This document shows positions 41,557 to 53,174 of a DNA stretch of 64,000 nt, in pieces (within the stretch, counting starts at the first letter, position 1; each line of letters begins with the position of its first letter). The stretch comes from Candidatus Ideonella esbjergensis (GTDB lineage Bacteria; Pseudomonadota; Gammaproteobacteria; Burkholderiales; Burkholderiaceae_C): contig JADJLP010000001.1 of NCBI GenBank assembly GCA_016710065.1, positions 1,240,001-1,304,000 on the forward strand, in the 5' to 3' direction. Position numbers and translations under genes: made by a program. The notes under the pieces were generated by a model. That model had not been told where the DNA came from, did not search any database, and worked only from the letters and a program-made list of their open reading frames with translations.

Positions 41557-44500
41557 GGCGTGGGGCATCCCGTGGCGATCCACGTCCTGATCGCGGCATA
41601 GCCGGCACTGGTGACGGGCAGCACGGCGGCGGTCTGGTTGGCGGCGCCGGCCGGGTGCGGCACGGTGGACGGGCGGCTGAGGATGGTGTTGCTGGCCGCA
41701 TCGCAGGTGTCCGAGACCATGGCCAGCGTGGCGTTGAAATCGCCTTCGGGCGAACCGGTGAGCACGTAGCGGTTGTCGCGGAAATCCACCCCCGCACCGC
41801 TGCCCACGGCCATGTGGCAACCGCTGGAACAGGTGCTGCGCAGCACTGGCAGCACGGTGGCCGTGAAGCTGTCTTCGCTCAGGGTGATCACGCTGCGCAC
41901 ACCGGCATTGGCGTCAAACGGGTCGTTGTAATACTTGCCACCCAGGTCCATCCATTCGGCCAGCAGGCGCTTCTCGGCCGCGTTCAGCATCAGCGCATGG
42001 TTGGGCGCGGTGCCGGCCGGTGTGGGGTGGGCGGCGCGGGCGCCACTGTCGGCCATCAGGTTCTGGCCCGACATGATTTCCATCAGCCGGCTCTTGCGTG
42101 CCAAGCCCAGGGCGTCGCCCTCGCTGGCACGGTTGTCCACCAGGGCCGCCTGGCGCACGATCTCGGGCACGCCTTCCACCAGGCGCGTCTGCGGCAGGCC
42201 GGTGGCGGGGTCGATCACCGGGTCGCCCAGCATCAGTTCCTGGTACGACTGCATGCGGCCCTTGCCCGAGATGCTGCCGCTCAGGTCCAGCTTGGCGCCG
42301 GCGTTGTGGCAGTTTGTACAGGTGCTCGCATCGTTGCTACCGCGCCGCACGGTCCACAGCGGCTGGATGTGGTCGGGGTAGTTGATGATGCCGTTCGCAG
42401 GCACCGGCGTGGCCAGGTCTTGCGAAGCATCCAGGTTGCCGCTGTACTTGAGGCTGATGGGTGCGCGGGCCTTGCCGCCCTTTTGCGTGTCGGCCCAGAT
42501 GTCCTGGAACACCATGTCGCCGCCCAGGCGCAAGGCGCTGGCGTCCAGCCGGGTGCGGGTGGAGGCCATGGTCTCGCCCGAGAGGTGGGCGGCCGACATC
42601 ACGCTCTGCAGCGCGGCGGGCTGGGTGTTGACCACGGCGCCCGAGTTCAGCGCACCGCCACGGCGCGGGCTGTGGCAACCGTCGCAGGTGCGGCGCTCGC
42701 CCGGGCGCACCTGGATCCAGTTGGTGTGGGTCTGGAAGCCGCGGCCCTGCTCGTCCACCACCACCAGGCCTATGGCCACGTCGGCCGGCACCACCAGCTT
42801 GAAGGAACCATCGGGTTCGATGGGGGCATAGCCCAGGATCTGTTGCGGCTCGAAATCGGTCTCGCCGATGGCGCGGCGCAGGCCCAGGCTGCCCGAGGGC
42901 GGCGGCACGGCGCGGAAGGCACGCACGAAACGGGCCGGTGTGCAGCCATAGGCCGCATCGGCCGGGTCTTTCATGCGGGCCAGGTCGGCCACCAGGGGGC
43001 GGGTGTCCTGCGGGTCGGTGGGGGCGATCTTGGGGATGGCGGTGGTGCAGCCGGCCGGCAGATCGGCGCCGGTGAGGGCGGCATCGCCCATGCGGCCCAG
43101 GTTGTCGGTGTCGTACACGCTGCGCACTTCGAGCAGGCCCAGGCCCTGCTGGGCCAGGTCGGCATCTACACCGGTGGGCGGCAGGGCGTTGGGCTCGGTG
43201 CGGGCCACCAGCGCGATCGGGTCGGTGTACATGAAGCCGGTGGGCGGCGCGGCCACGATCAGCCAGGTCTGTGCCTTGGGGTCGAACATGTAGATGGCGT
43301 AGTGCGGCGGCACGTTGTCCTTGATGGTGGCGGCCTCGATCTGGTCCACCGTCATGTCGCCGGTGTCCTGCAACGCGGTGATTTCGGCGGCGCTGAGGCT
43401 GGCGCAGGGCACCACGGCGCCATCCTTGGTGACCTCGCAGGGCTTGTAGGCCACCAGGATGCGGTCGCTGCCGTCCCACAGCGGGTAGGGTGTGGTCACC
43501 CGGCCGTATTGCGAGAAGCCGCGGTTCATGTTCAATGCCTGGGCCGTCACCTGACGCTGGCCGCCTTCAGCGGGCACGGTGGTGTTGGCGGGCGTGTTTT
43601 GCTCGGAGTAATTGGCCGCGTCGATCATCACCAGCGCGCCGCCTTCCTTGGTGCGCTGCAGCGGCATCAGGTCGGACGTGAGGAAGCCCTTGTATGCCCC
43701 GGCCGGGTCCATGTCGCGCGGGTTCAGGAAGGTGTTGCCCTCGCTGTGGGCGCCGTACAGCACGAACATGTCGGTGCCGTCGGGCTTCATGCGGAAGACC
43801 TTGAAGTGGTTGCGCCCACCCACGTGGTCCCAGCGCGAATACATCACGTCGCCGTTGGGGCGTATCACCGGGTTGCGGTCATGGCTCTGGTTGAACGAGA
43901 TCTGCTGCAGGTTGCCGCCACCGGCGTCGATGGTGTGCAGGTTCAGCACGCGCTGGCGCTCGTATTCGTCCAGCGCGTCATAGGTATGGCCCAGCGCCTG
44001 GTTGATGCGCGACTTGGTCTGGCGGTTGGACGAGAACACGAAGCCCTGGCCGCCCGGCAGGTAGACCGGGTCCACGTCGTCGGCTGCCACCGAGGCGGTC
44101 AGCCGCTTGAACGTGCCGCCCGTGAGGCCGCCGGTGCTCATGTCGTATTCCCAGAGGTTCCAGTGGTCGGTGCAGGCGGGCAGGCCGTCGATCTGGGCGC
44201 TGTTGCTGGCGGGGCAGCGCATGGAGAAGACGATCTTCTTGCCGTCGTACGAGACCTCGGGGTCAGAGACATCGCCCTTGTCGAGCGTGAATTTGGTGGT
44301 GAGGTTGTGCTCGGGTGCGCTGGGCGAAGATTTTTCGCGCAGCATCAGATCGCCACCGGGCGCGAAGGGGGCCCCATCGGTGGGGTTGAGGTTCACGGTG
44401 TCGGCGCGCTTCACGTAGGCAATGGGTACGTTGCCCGCCACGGTGACGGTGGCCGTGTTGTCGGTGCTGCCGCCGCCCGAGCAGCCCAGCAGGCCGAGGC

Positions 44501-44567
44501 TCAGCAACGAAGCCACGGCCAGGCCACTCAGCAGCGGATGAAAACGAATGGCGTGTGTGCGCATCAT
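41553..44567 (-). CDS. HzsA-like lipoprotein: propeller-like domain plus c-type haem motifs
   Basis: A 1004-residue lipoprotein (lipobox LLGC) starting at ATG 44567 after GGGGAGG. The first half has TolB/WD40-like beta-propeller repeats (DVSDPEVSYDGKKIVFSMRC, RNPVIRPNGDVMYSRWD). The C-terminal half carries haem c motifs: CDGCH (about residue 627), CTNCH (about 749) and a longer CSSGCH (about 910). The build resembles the HzsA subunit of hydrazine synthase and its many non-anammox relatives. Nothing here indicates hydrazine chemistry. It is probably a multi-haem electron-transfer or oxidoreductase protein at the cell surface or in the periplasm. Confidence 0.82.
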   Translation of the reverse strand: MMRTHAIRFHPLLSGLAVASLLSLGLLGCSGGGSTDNTATVTVAGNVPIAYVKRADTVNLNPTDGAPFAPGGDLMLREKSSPSAPEHNLTTKFTLDKGDVSDPEVSYDGKKIVFSMRCPASNSAQIDGLPACTDHWNLWEYDMSTGGLTGGTFKRLTASVAADDVDPVYLPGGQGFVFSSNRQTKSRINQALGHTYDALDEYERQRVLNLHTIDAGGGNLQQISFNQSHDRNPVIRPNGDVMYSRWDHVGGRNHFKVFRMKPDGTDMFVLYGAHSEGNTFLNPRDMDPAGAYKGFLTSDLMPLQRTKEGGALVMIDAANYSEQNTPANTTVPAEGGQRQVTAQALNMNRGFSQYGRVTTPYPLWDGSDRILVAYKPCEVTKDGAVVPCASLSAAEITALQDTGDMTVDQIEAATIKDNVPPHYAIYMFDPKAQTWLIVAAPPTGFMYTDPIALVARTEPNALPPTGVDADLAQQGLGLLEVRSVYDTDNLGRMGDAALTGADLPAGCTTAIPKIAPTDPQDTRPLVADLARMKDPADAAYGCTPARFVRAFRAVPPPSGSLGLRRAIGETDFEPQQILGYAPIEPDGSFKLVVPADVAIGLVVVDEQGRGFQTHTNWIQVRPGERRTCDGCHSPRRGGALNSGAVVNTQPAALQSVMSAAHLSGETMASTRTRLDASALRLGGDMVFQDIWADTQKGGKARAPISLKYSGNLDASQDLATPVPANGIINYPDHIQPLWTVRRGSNDASTCTNCHNAGAKLDLSGSISGKGRMQSYQELMLGDPVIDPATGLPQTRLVEGVPEIVRQAALVDNRASEGDALGLARKSRLMEIMSGQNLMADSGARAAHPTPAGTAPNHALMLNAAEKRLLAEWMDLGGKYYNDPFDANAGVRSVITLSEDSFTATVLPVLRSTCSSGCHMAVGSGAGVDFRDNRYVLTGSPEGDFNATLAMVSDTCDAASNTILSRPSTVPHPAGAANQTAAVLPVTSAGYAAIRTWIATGCPTP

Positions 44568-44592
44568 GGTGGCAGCCTCCCCGGCTTGGAAA

Positions 44593-45609
44593 TCAAACAC
44601 CGTGGCCACTGAGGCCACTGGAAAAATGCAATGCGCCTTCGGCGTCCACCACCACGGCGTCAACGCCGGGCAGCGATTCGATCAGCGCCATGCCGCGGTG
44701 CAGGCCCAGCACGAACACCGTCTTGGACAGCGCCTCGCTGGTGAGCCCATCTTCGGCCAGGATCGTGACACTGTGCAGGCTGCGTGGCGATTCGCCGGTG
44801 CGTGGGTTCAGCACATGGTGGTGGCGCACGCCGTCGCGCTCGAAATAGCGCTCGTAGTCGCCCGAGGTGGAGACGGACACGTCCTGCAGCGGCAGCACGG
44901 CCACCACCTCGCCGGGGCGGCGCGGGTCGCGTATGGCCATGTTCCAAGGCCGGCCGCGCTTGTCGCCCAGCAAGCGGCTGTCTCCCCCGGCGGCCACCAT
45001 GGCGTGGCGTATGCCCAGGCGCTGCAGGATGCGGCAGGCGCGGTCCACCGCATGGCCCTTGGCAAAGCCGCCCAGGTCGATGCGCATGCCGGGCTGGCCG
45101 AAGCGCAGCGTGCCGGCTTGCTGGTCGAGCAGCAACTGGCGGTGGTTCACCAGCGCACAGGCGGTGCGCAAGGTGCTGGCATCGGGTGCCACGCCAGCGC
45201 GGTAGTCGTACAACTGGCCGGCGGCGGCGTAGCTGATGTCGAAGGCGCCGTCAGACATTTCGGAGAACGCCAGCGCGTGCTCTATCAGGCGTTCCATCTC
45301 GGGGCTGAGCGGCACGGCGGTGTGGGCCGCGTCGCGGTTGATGCGCGAGAGCTCCGAGTCGGGCCGGTGTGGGCTCATGGCACGGTCAATGCGATGCATC
45401 TCGGCCATCACAGCGTTCACCGCATCCTGGGCCTGGGTGGCCGTGTCGGCCCACAGGTCGACCTGGATGGCGGTGCCCATGATGGCTTCCTCGCACTGCA
45501 GCCAACTGCCTGCGGCTGGCACAGCAGCCGTGGCAGGCAATTCGGATGGCAGTGGAAGCGGCGGTGGCCGACGCATCAGGGCGCCGGCAAACTGGGCCAG
45601 AAGGCTCAT
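44593..45609 (-). CDS. apbE: FAD:protein FMN transferase ApbE
   Basis: A 338-residue enzyme that moves FMN from FAD onto a Thr or Ser of exported proteins. Recognisable features are IMGTAIQVDLWAD near the start, DRAMSPHRPDSELSRIN, DLGGFAKGHAVDRA, AGGDSRLLG and the HHVLNPRTGESPRSLHSV region with its metal- and nucleotide-contact residues. A clear lipoprotein signal is not seen; the first 40 residues are Pro/Ala-rich. It is the first gene of the 17-kb operon. No FMN_bind-domain protein is encoded nearby, so the DUF4266 lipoprotein is the best candidate target. Confidence 0.93.
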   Translation of the reverse strand: MSLLAQFAGALMRRPPPLPLPSELPATAAVPAAGSWLQCEEAIMGTAIQVDLWADTATQAQDAVNAVMAEMHRIDRAMSPHRPDSELSRINRDAAHTAVPLSPEMERLIEHALAFSEMSDGAFDISYAAAGQLYDYRAGVAPDASTLRTACALVNHRQLLLDQQAGTLRFGQPGMRIDLGGFAKGHAVDRACRILQRLGIRHAMVAAGGDSRLLGDKRGRPWNMAIRDPRRPGEVVAVLPLQDVSVSTSGDYERYFERDGVRHHHVLNPRTGESPRSLHSVTILAEDGLTSEALSKTVFVLGLHRGMALIESLPGVDAVVVDAEGALHFSSGLSGHGV

Positions 45610-46016
45610 GTGGTGAGCCTATCGGCACAGGCACAGCGACGGGGCTGCACCGGGTGGCGGGTAGAGCGTTGCAGCATGGTCGTTGCGGCCTGTTCGGCAC
45701 CCTCCACGGTGTTGCATCGCGCCATGGCGCAGATCGGCGATGCGGACTTGTTGATGACTCGGCAAAGCGAGTGGCCTGAAGGCCTGCGTCTGTTGGTGTG
45801 GTGGCACCAACGTGGTATGAATTCACTGTAACGGGGGCACTTGGTGGGGCCGTAACCACACGTACCTCGTGGATTACCGTTCGTCCCCCTGTATACCGGG
45901 GCAGGGGCCGGTAAAGGCGCCACTTCTATAATCAAAAGTTACGCGCAACCCCTGTCAGACCCCAAATGCGTCACGTTTTTTGGGGGGCTGCTCACCTCAC
46001 CTCCTGAAAGTCCCGG
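45610..46016. other. Intergenic region between apbE operon and alaS
   Basis: These 407 bases separate two divergent transcription units and should contain both promoters. Read rightward there is a TATAAT at 45927-45932. A 7-base stem (CCCCAAA 45960-45966 / TTTGGGG 45979-45985) with a T run lies in the alaS leader, 31 bases before the start codon. A CCCC...GGGG hairpin near 45886-45901 can also form. No gene was found; the frames present look random. Confidence 0.6.
45927..45932 (+). promoter_or_regulatory. Predicted -10 box of the alaS promoter
   Basis: TATAAT is a perfect match to the -10 consensus, 85 bases before the alaS start codon. The -35 position shows only GC-rich sequence with no close match to TTGACA, so an activator or an extended element may be used. 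The distance leaves a leader of about 75 bases containing a hairpin with a T run. Confidence 0.6.
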
Positions 46017-48662
<2,646 letters not shown>

Positions 48663-48683
48663 CGCCGCTTCGCGCCCATCGCC

Positions 48684-48709
48684 AGGCCCGCCGCTCGGCG
48701 GGCCTTTTA
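48684..48709 (+). terminator. Rho-independent terminator of alaS
   Basis: A 9-base perfect stem AGGCCCGCC (48684-48692) / GGCGGGCCT (48697-48705) with a GCTC loop, followed by TTTT, lies 22 bases after the alaS stop. Confidence 0.93.
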
Positions 48710-48747
48710 CATTTCAGGGTCACACCTGACATCCGAGGGAGATCGCC

Positions 48748-49308
48748 ATGAGCCACAGCAGCCCCAGTCCCTTGAACATCCGCCGCGCACGCGAGGACGA
48801 CGCCCCCGCCTTCTGCGCCATGTTCACCGACCCCAGCGTCTACGGCGGCACGCTGCAGATGCCCTACCCCAGCGAGGCCCATTGGCGCAAACGCCTGAGC
48901 GACAGCGACCAGCCCGGCGGCCGGCACATCCACCTCGTGGCGGAACGAGACGGCCAATTGCTGGGCAGCGCCGGCCTGCATCCGGTGGGTGATTCACCGC
49001 GACGTGCGCATGTGATGGGCCTGGGCATCACCGTGGCTGGCCCTGCCCAGGGCCAGGGTGTGGGCAAGGCGCTGATGCTGGCGCTGCTGCAGGTGGCAGA
49101 CCAATGGGCCCAGGTGCTGCGCATCGAGCTCACCGTGTTCGCCGACAACGCAGCCGCCATTGCGCTCTACCGCAGCTGCGGTTTCGAGGAAGAAGGACGG
49201 CTGCGCGGCTACGCTTTTCGCAACGGTCGCTTTGAGGACACCCTGGCCATGGCGCGCTGGCGGCCGGGGACAGACCTCGGCGCTGCAAGCCCATCGGCCG
49301 GCGCGTAG
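48748..49308 (+). CDS. GNAT-family N-acetyltransferase
   Basis: A 186-residue acetyltransferase. The acetyl-CoA site is GLGITVAGPAQGQGVGKALM (Q/R-x-x-G-x-G/A pattern), followed by RIELTVFADNAAAIALYRSCGFEEEG and LRGYAFRNGRFEDTLAMARW, typical of GNAT enzymes that act on small molecules or proteins. A good ribosome site (gagggagatc) precedes ATG 48748. The substrate is unknown. Confidence 0.92.
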   Translation: MSHSSPSPLNIRRAREDDAPAFCAMFTDPSVYGGTLQMPYPSEAHWRKRLSDSDQPGGRHIHLVAERDGQLLGSAGLHPVGDSPRRAHVMGLGITVAGPAQGQGVGKALMLALLQVADQWAQVLRIELTVFADNAAAIALYRSCGFEEEGRLRGYAFRNGRFEDTLAMARWRPGTDLGAASPSAGA

Positions 49309-49346
49309 CATCCGCCAGTTCGGCACAACCACACAGGAGATTCGCC

Positions 49347-49868
49347 ATGACCATCTCGCTCGGCACCGCCAGCCTGCCCATCTTCCAGTCCGCCCTGGCC
49401 AACCTGGCCCATTGCCTGGACAAGGCCGAGGCCAGTGCCGCCGCCCGCAAGTTCGACGTGAACAACTTCTGCACCGCCCGCCTGGCGCCCGACATGCTAC
49501 CGTTCACCGCGCAGATCCGCATCGCCTGCGACGCGGCCAAGAACGGCACTGCACGCCTGGGTGCCATCGAAGCGCCGAAGTTCGAAGACAACGAAACCAC
49601 GTTTGCCGAGCTGAAGCAACGTGTGGCCAAGACCCTGGCCTGGTTGGCCACGGTGCCGGCCTCGGCGATCGACGGCCGCGAAGAGGCTGACATCACCTTC
49701 CCTGTGGGCCGTGACAAGACCCGCACCATGAAGGGCGAGGCCTATTTGAAGCATTACGCGCTACCCAACATGTTCTTCCACATCGTCACCGCTTATGCAC
49801 TGCTGCGCCACAACGGCGTGGACCTGGGCAAGACCGACTATTTGCTGGGCGCCCAAGCTGCGGCTTGA
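49347..49868 (+). CDS. DUF1993-family protein
   Basis: A 173-residue cytoplasmic protein, mostly helical, with the family layout: LPIFQSALANLAHCLDKAEA, FCTARLAPDMLPFTAQIRIACDAAKN and the end HYALPNMFFHIVTAYALLRHNG. The fold is DinB-like (four helices), but the metal ligands typical of DinB enzymes are not all evident. Biochemical role unknown. It lies before, and its stop nearly touches, the start of the ABC transporter operon. Confidence 0.9.
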   Translation: MTISLGTASLPIFQSALANLAHCLDKAEASAAARKFDVNNFCTARLAPDMLPFTAQIRIACDAAKNGTARLGAIEAPKFEDNETTFAELKQRVAKTLAWLATVPASAIDGREEADITFPVGRDKTRTMKGEAYLKHYALPNMFFHIVTAYALLRHNGVDLGKTDYLLGAQAAA

Positions 49869-49879
49869 GGGCAGGGCTG

Positions 49880-50560
49880 ATGCCGCTGCTCACGCTCACC
49901 GGCCTGTCCAAGGCCTATGGCGCGCAAGCCGTGTTCAGCGGCGTGAACCTCACGCTCGCGCGCGGCGAGTTCGTGGCGCTGGCCGGTGAATCGGGCGTGG
50001 GCAAGTCGACGCTGCTCAATTGCATCGCCGGGCTGGATGCGCCCGATGCCGGCGAGGTTCTGCTCGACGGCATCGCCATCGCCCGCCTGCCCGAGCCCGA
50101 GCGCGCCCGCGTGCGGCGCGAGCGGCTGGGCTTCGTGTTCCAGGCCTTTCATGTGCTGCCGCACCTGAGCGTGAGTGACAACGTGGCCCTGCCGCTGATG
50201 CTGCAAGGCCGTGCCGATGCGGCCCGTGTGCAGCAACTGCTGGCGGACGTGGGCTTGGGTGAATTGGGCCAACGCATGCCGGCGCAGCTCTCGGGTGGAC
50301 AACTGCAACGCGTGGCCATTGCACGGGCGCTGGTGCACCGCCCACCGCTGATCTTGGCCGACGAGCCCACCGGCAACCTCGACCCGGACACGGCGGCGCG
50401 CATCCTCGATGTGCTCACCGAGCAGGTGCGGCGCGAGGGCGCCTCTTGTCTGCTGGTGACGCATTCGCGCAGCGCCGCCGCGCGCGCCGACCGGGTGCTG
50501 CAACTCACCGCCCACGGCATGCGCGAAGCCGAACAGGCAGCCCGCGTTGCGGTCGACTGA
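49880..50560 (+). CDS. ABC transporter ATP-binding protein (LolD/AttE-like)
   Basis: A 226-residue ATPase. Walker A is GESGVGKSTLL, the signature is LSGGQLQRVAIARAL and Walker B is LILADEPTGNL, the last typical of the LolD/MacB group that works with FtsX-like permeases. ATG 49880 was chosen; TTG 49865 is the upstream alternative. The permease gene follows 16 bases later and an AttH-like gene after it, so the three probably form one operon. Confidence 0.95.
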   Translation: MPLLTLTGLSKAYGAQAVFSGVNLTLARGEFVALAGESGVGKSTLLNCIAGLDAPDAGEVLLDGIAIARLPEPERARVRRERLGFVFQAFHVLPHLSVSDNVALPLMLQGRADAARVQQLLADVGLGELGQRMPAQLSGGQLQRVAIARALVHRPPLILADEPTGNLDPDTAARILDVLTEQVRREGASCLLVTHSRSAAARADRVLQLTAHGMREAEQAARVAVD

Positions 50561-50576
50561 GTTGCGGGCCGGCGGC

Positions 50577-53174
50577 ATGCAGCCTGGCCCCGCCTGGGGC
50601 CTGTGGCGTTTGACCTGGGCCGAGTGGCGTGCCCACCCCTGGCGCCAACTGGCGGCGTTGTTGAGTGTGGCCATGGGGGTGGCATTGGCCTTGTCGGTGC
50701 ACCTCATCAACGAATCGGCGCTGGCCGAGTTCGCGTCGGCCGTGCGCTCGGCCAATGGCGAGCCCGACCTCCGCCTGGCCGCCGGGCCAGGCGGCATGGA
50801 CGAGGCCGTGCTGGACCTGCTGGCCGCGCAGCCGGGCGTGCGCCTGGCCCACCCGCGCATTGAGTTGGACACGCTGTGGCTGCGACCCGGTGGCGCCACG
50901 CTTTCGGTGCGGGTGATCGGCGTGGATGCCCTGACGGTGATGGGCGTGGCGCCAGAGTTGTTGCCGCGTGCGACAGAGTGTCTCCAAGGGGGTCAAGGAA
51001 CTCGGGAGCGGCCCGTCGTTCCTTGTGCCGGCGCCGATCGGCTGGCGATGCTGGACCCTGCGTTGGCCTTTGTGAACCCGGCGTTGACACGCGAACTGGC
51101 TGGCGCCACTCAGCTTGCATTGCTGGCCCAGGGCCAGCCCCAGGCATGGAGCGTGGGCGGCCGCGTGGCCACGGCTGGCGGACCGCTGGTGGTGATGGAC
51201 ATCGCGGCGGCGCAGGCGGCGTTTGGCCTTGGCGGCCGTATCACTGGCATTGATGTGCGCCTGGCTCCCGGCGCCTCGGCCGACGCAGTGTGTCTGGCCC
51301 TGCGCGCCAGCCTGCCGGCCGGTCTGCGCTGGGTGGCGGCGGACGACGAGGGTCAACGGGTCTCCAACCTGTCGCGTGCCTACCGCGTGAATCTCACGGT
51401 GCTGGCCCTGGTCGCCCTGGTGGTGGGTGGTTTTCTGGTGTTCTCGGTCGTGTCGCTGGAGGTGGCGCAGCGCACGCCGGCGCTGGCCCTGTTGGGGGTG
51501 CTGGGGCTCAGTGCGGCGGGCCGGCGCCGCATGGTGCTGGGCGAGTGCGCGGTCATGGGCCTGCTGGCGGGCTTGCTGGGGGTGGTGCTGGGCACGGGCT
51601 TGGCGGCGCTGGCCCTGCGTTTGTTGGCCGGTGATCTGGGCGGCGGTTTCTTTGCCGGCGTGGCGCCGCCGCAGCGCTTCTCTTGGCAGGCGGCCTTCTT
51701 GTGCGCGGCCTTGGGCGTGGTGGCCGCAGTGATGGGTGGGGCCTGGCCGGCGGCCCGTGCGGCGCGATTGGCGCCGGCCCAGGCACTGAAAGGCCTGGGT
51801 GGACAGGATGCCGATGCGCCGGCGGTGTGGCCCGGCTTGCTGTTGCTGGTGGCTGGTGCAGGGCTGGCGCTGATGCCGCCGATCGCGGGTCTGTCACTGG
51901 CGGCCTATGCCTCGGTGGGGGCGTGGCTGGTGGGTGGCATCTCGCTGTTGCCGGCCGTGGTGCGCATGCTGCTGGGCCGGCGCGGCGCGCGCACCGCACA
52001 CCATCCGCTGTGGCTGCTGGCCTTGCAGAGGGCGCGCCATTTCCGCAGCACGGCCACGGCGGCGGTGGCGGGCGTGGTGGCCAGCCTGGCGCTGTGCGTG
52101 GCGCTCACGGTGATGGTGGCGAGTTTTCGCGTGGCCGTCACTGCCTGGCTGCAGACCGTGCTGCCGGCGGATGTGTATGTGCGCATCGGCAGCGGCGGGC
52201 GGGCTGCGGCTCAGGCGGTGTTTCCGGCCGATGTCGAGTCGCGTGTTCGGAGTGTTCAGGGTGTCACCCGTGTCAGCGGCACACGCGCGCTGCCGCTGGA
52301 ACTGGCGCCTGAACAGTCCGCTGTGCTGCTGTTGGCCCGCGCGCTGGGCCCGCGGCCCGAGCAGGCGCTGCCGCTGGTGTCGGCGCCGCTGCCGCTGCCT
52401 GCGGGCGAAGTGGGCGTGTTCGTCAGCGAGGCTGTGGTGGCGCTGTACGGCACAGCGCCCGGCCAGCCCATGGTGTTGCCCGTGCAGACCTTGAGCGCGC
52501 CGGGCTTGAAGGTTTACGTGCGCGGCGTCTGGCGCGACTACGCCCGCCAGTCCGGCAGCATCGCCATCGACCGTGCCGACTACGAACGCCTCACCGGCGA
52601 CACGCGCTTGAATGACCTGGCGCTGTGGCTGGCCCCCGGCGCGGCCCCCGCGACAGTAGAGGCCACTGTGCGCAGCGAGGTGCAGCGTGCCGGTGGAACT
52701 GGCCAGGCGCTGCAGTTCGCCAGCACCGCCCAGGTCAAGGCCATCTCGTTGCAGATCTTCGACCGCAGCTTTGCCGTCACCCGCTATCTGCAGGGGGTGG
52801 CCATCGCCATTGGCCTGGCGGGTGTGGCGGCCAGCCTGTCGGCCCAGGTGCTGGCGCGGCGGCGCGAGTTCGGCCTGCTGGCCCACCTGGGGCTCACCCG
52901 CGCCCAGGTGCTGCGGCTGGTGATGATGGAAACCACTGGCTGGCTGCTGGCCGGCCTGGTGGTGGGCCTGGCATTGGGCCTGGCCATCAGCGCGGTTCTG
53001 GTGTATGTGGTCAACCCGCAGAGCTTTCACTGGAGCATGGACTTGCGCATCCCCTGGGGCAGCGTGGCTGCGCTGCTGGGGGCGGTGTTGGCCGCCGGCC
53101 TGGGTACCAGTGCGCTGGCGGCACGGCGTGCGCTGAGCGAAGACGCGGTGCGGGCTGTGAAGGAGGACTGGTGA
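50577..53174 (+). CDS. FtsX-like ABC transporter permease
   Basis: An 865-residue membrane protein with two FtsX-type domains: an N-terminal span (WRQLAALLSVAMGVALALSV), a large periplasmic part, a three-span block (LTVLALVALVVGGFLVFSVVSLEVAQRTP and following), another pair of spans in the middle (near 430-500), and a C-terminal block (VAIAIGLAGVAASLSAQVL ... GLVVGLALGLAISAVLVYVV). The long double-domain form is typical of AttFG/YbbP-type permeases. ATG 50577 was chosen over TTG 50547. The function is probably lipid or lipoprotein handling at the inner membrane. Confidence 0.92.
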   Translation: MQPGPAWGLWRLTWAEWRAHPWRQLAALLSVAMGVALALSVHLINESALAEFASAVRSANGEPDLRLAAGPGGMDEAVLDLLAAQPGVRLAHPRIELDTLWLRPGGATLSVRVIGVDALTVMGVAPELLPRATECLQGGQGTRERPVVPCAGADRLAMLDPALAFVNPALTRELAGATQLALLAQGQPQAWSVGGRVATAGGPLVVMDIAAAQAAFGLGGRITGIDVRLAPGASADAVCLALRASLPAGLRWVAADDEGQRVSNLSRAYRVNLTVLALVALVVGGFLVFSVVSLEVAQRTPALALLGVLGLSAAGRRRMVLGECAVMGLLAGLLGVVLGTGLAALALRLLAGDLGGGFFAGVAPPQRFSWQAAFLCAALGVVAAVMGGAWPAARAARLAPAQALKGLGGQDADAPAVWPGLLLLVAGAGLALMPPIAGLSLAAYASVGAWLVGGISLLPAVVRMLLGRRGARTAHHPLWLLALQRARHFRSTATAAVAGVVASLALCVALTVMVASFRVAVTAWLQTVLPADVYVRIGSGGRAAAQAVFPADVESRVRSVQGVTRVSGTRALPLELAPEQSAVLLLARALGPRPEQALPLVSAPLPLPAGEVGVFVSEAVVALYGTAPGQPMVLPVQTLSAPGLKVYVRGVWRDYARQSGSIAIDRADYERLTGDTRLNDLALWLAPGAAPATVEATVRSEVQRAGGTGQALQFASTAQVKAISLQIFDRSFAVTRYLQGVAIAIGLAGVAASLSAQVLARRREFGLLAHLGLTRAQVLRLVMMETTGWLLAGLVVGLALGLAISAVLVYVVNPQSFHWSMDLRIPWGSVAALLGAVLAAGLGTSALAARRALSEDAVRAVKEDW

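Noticed and set aside
41553..44567. Hydrazine synthase function for the HzsA-like protein
   Set aside because: Only the general architecture is shared; no HzsB or HzsC partner or other anammox gene is present.
45606..45935. Short gene of 109 codons between apbE and alaS
   Set aside because: No ribosome site, no recognisable pattern, and it covers the promoter region; it is likely a chance frame.
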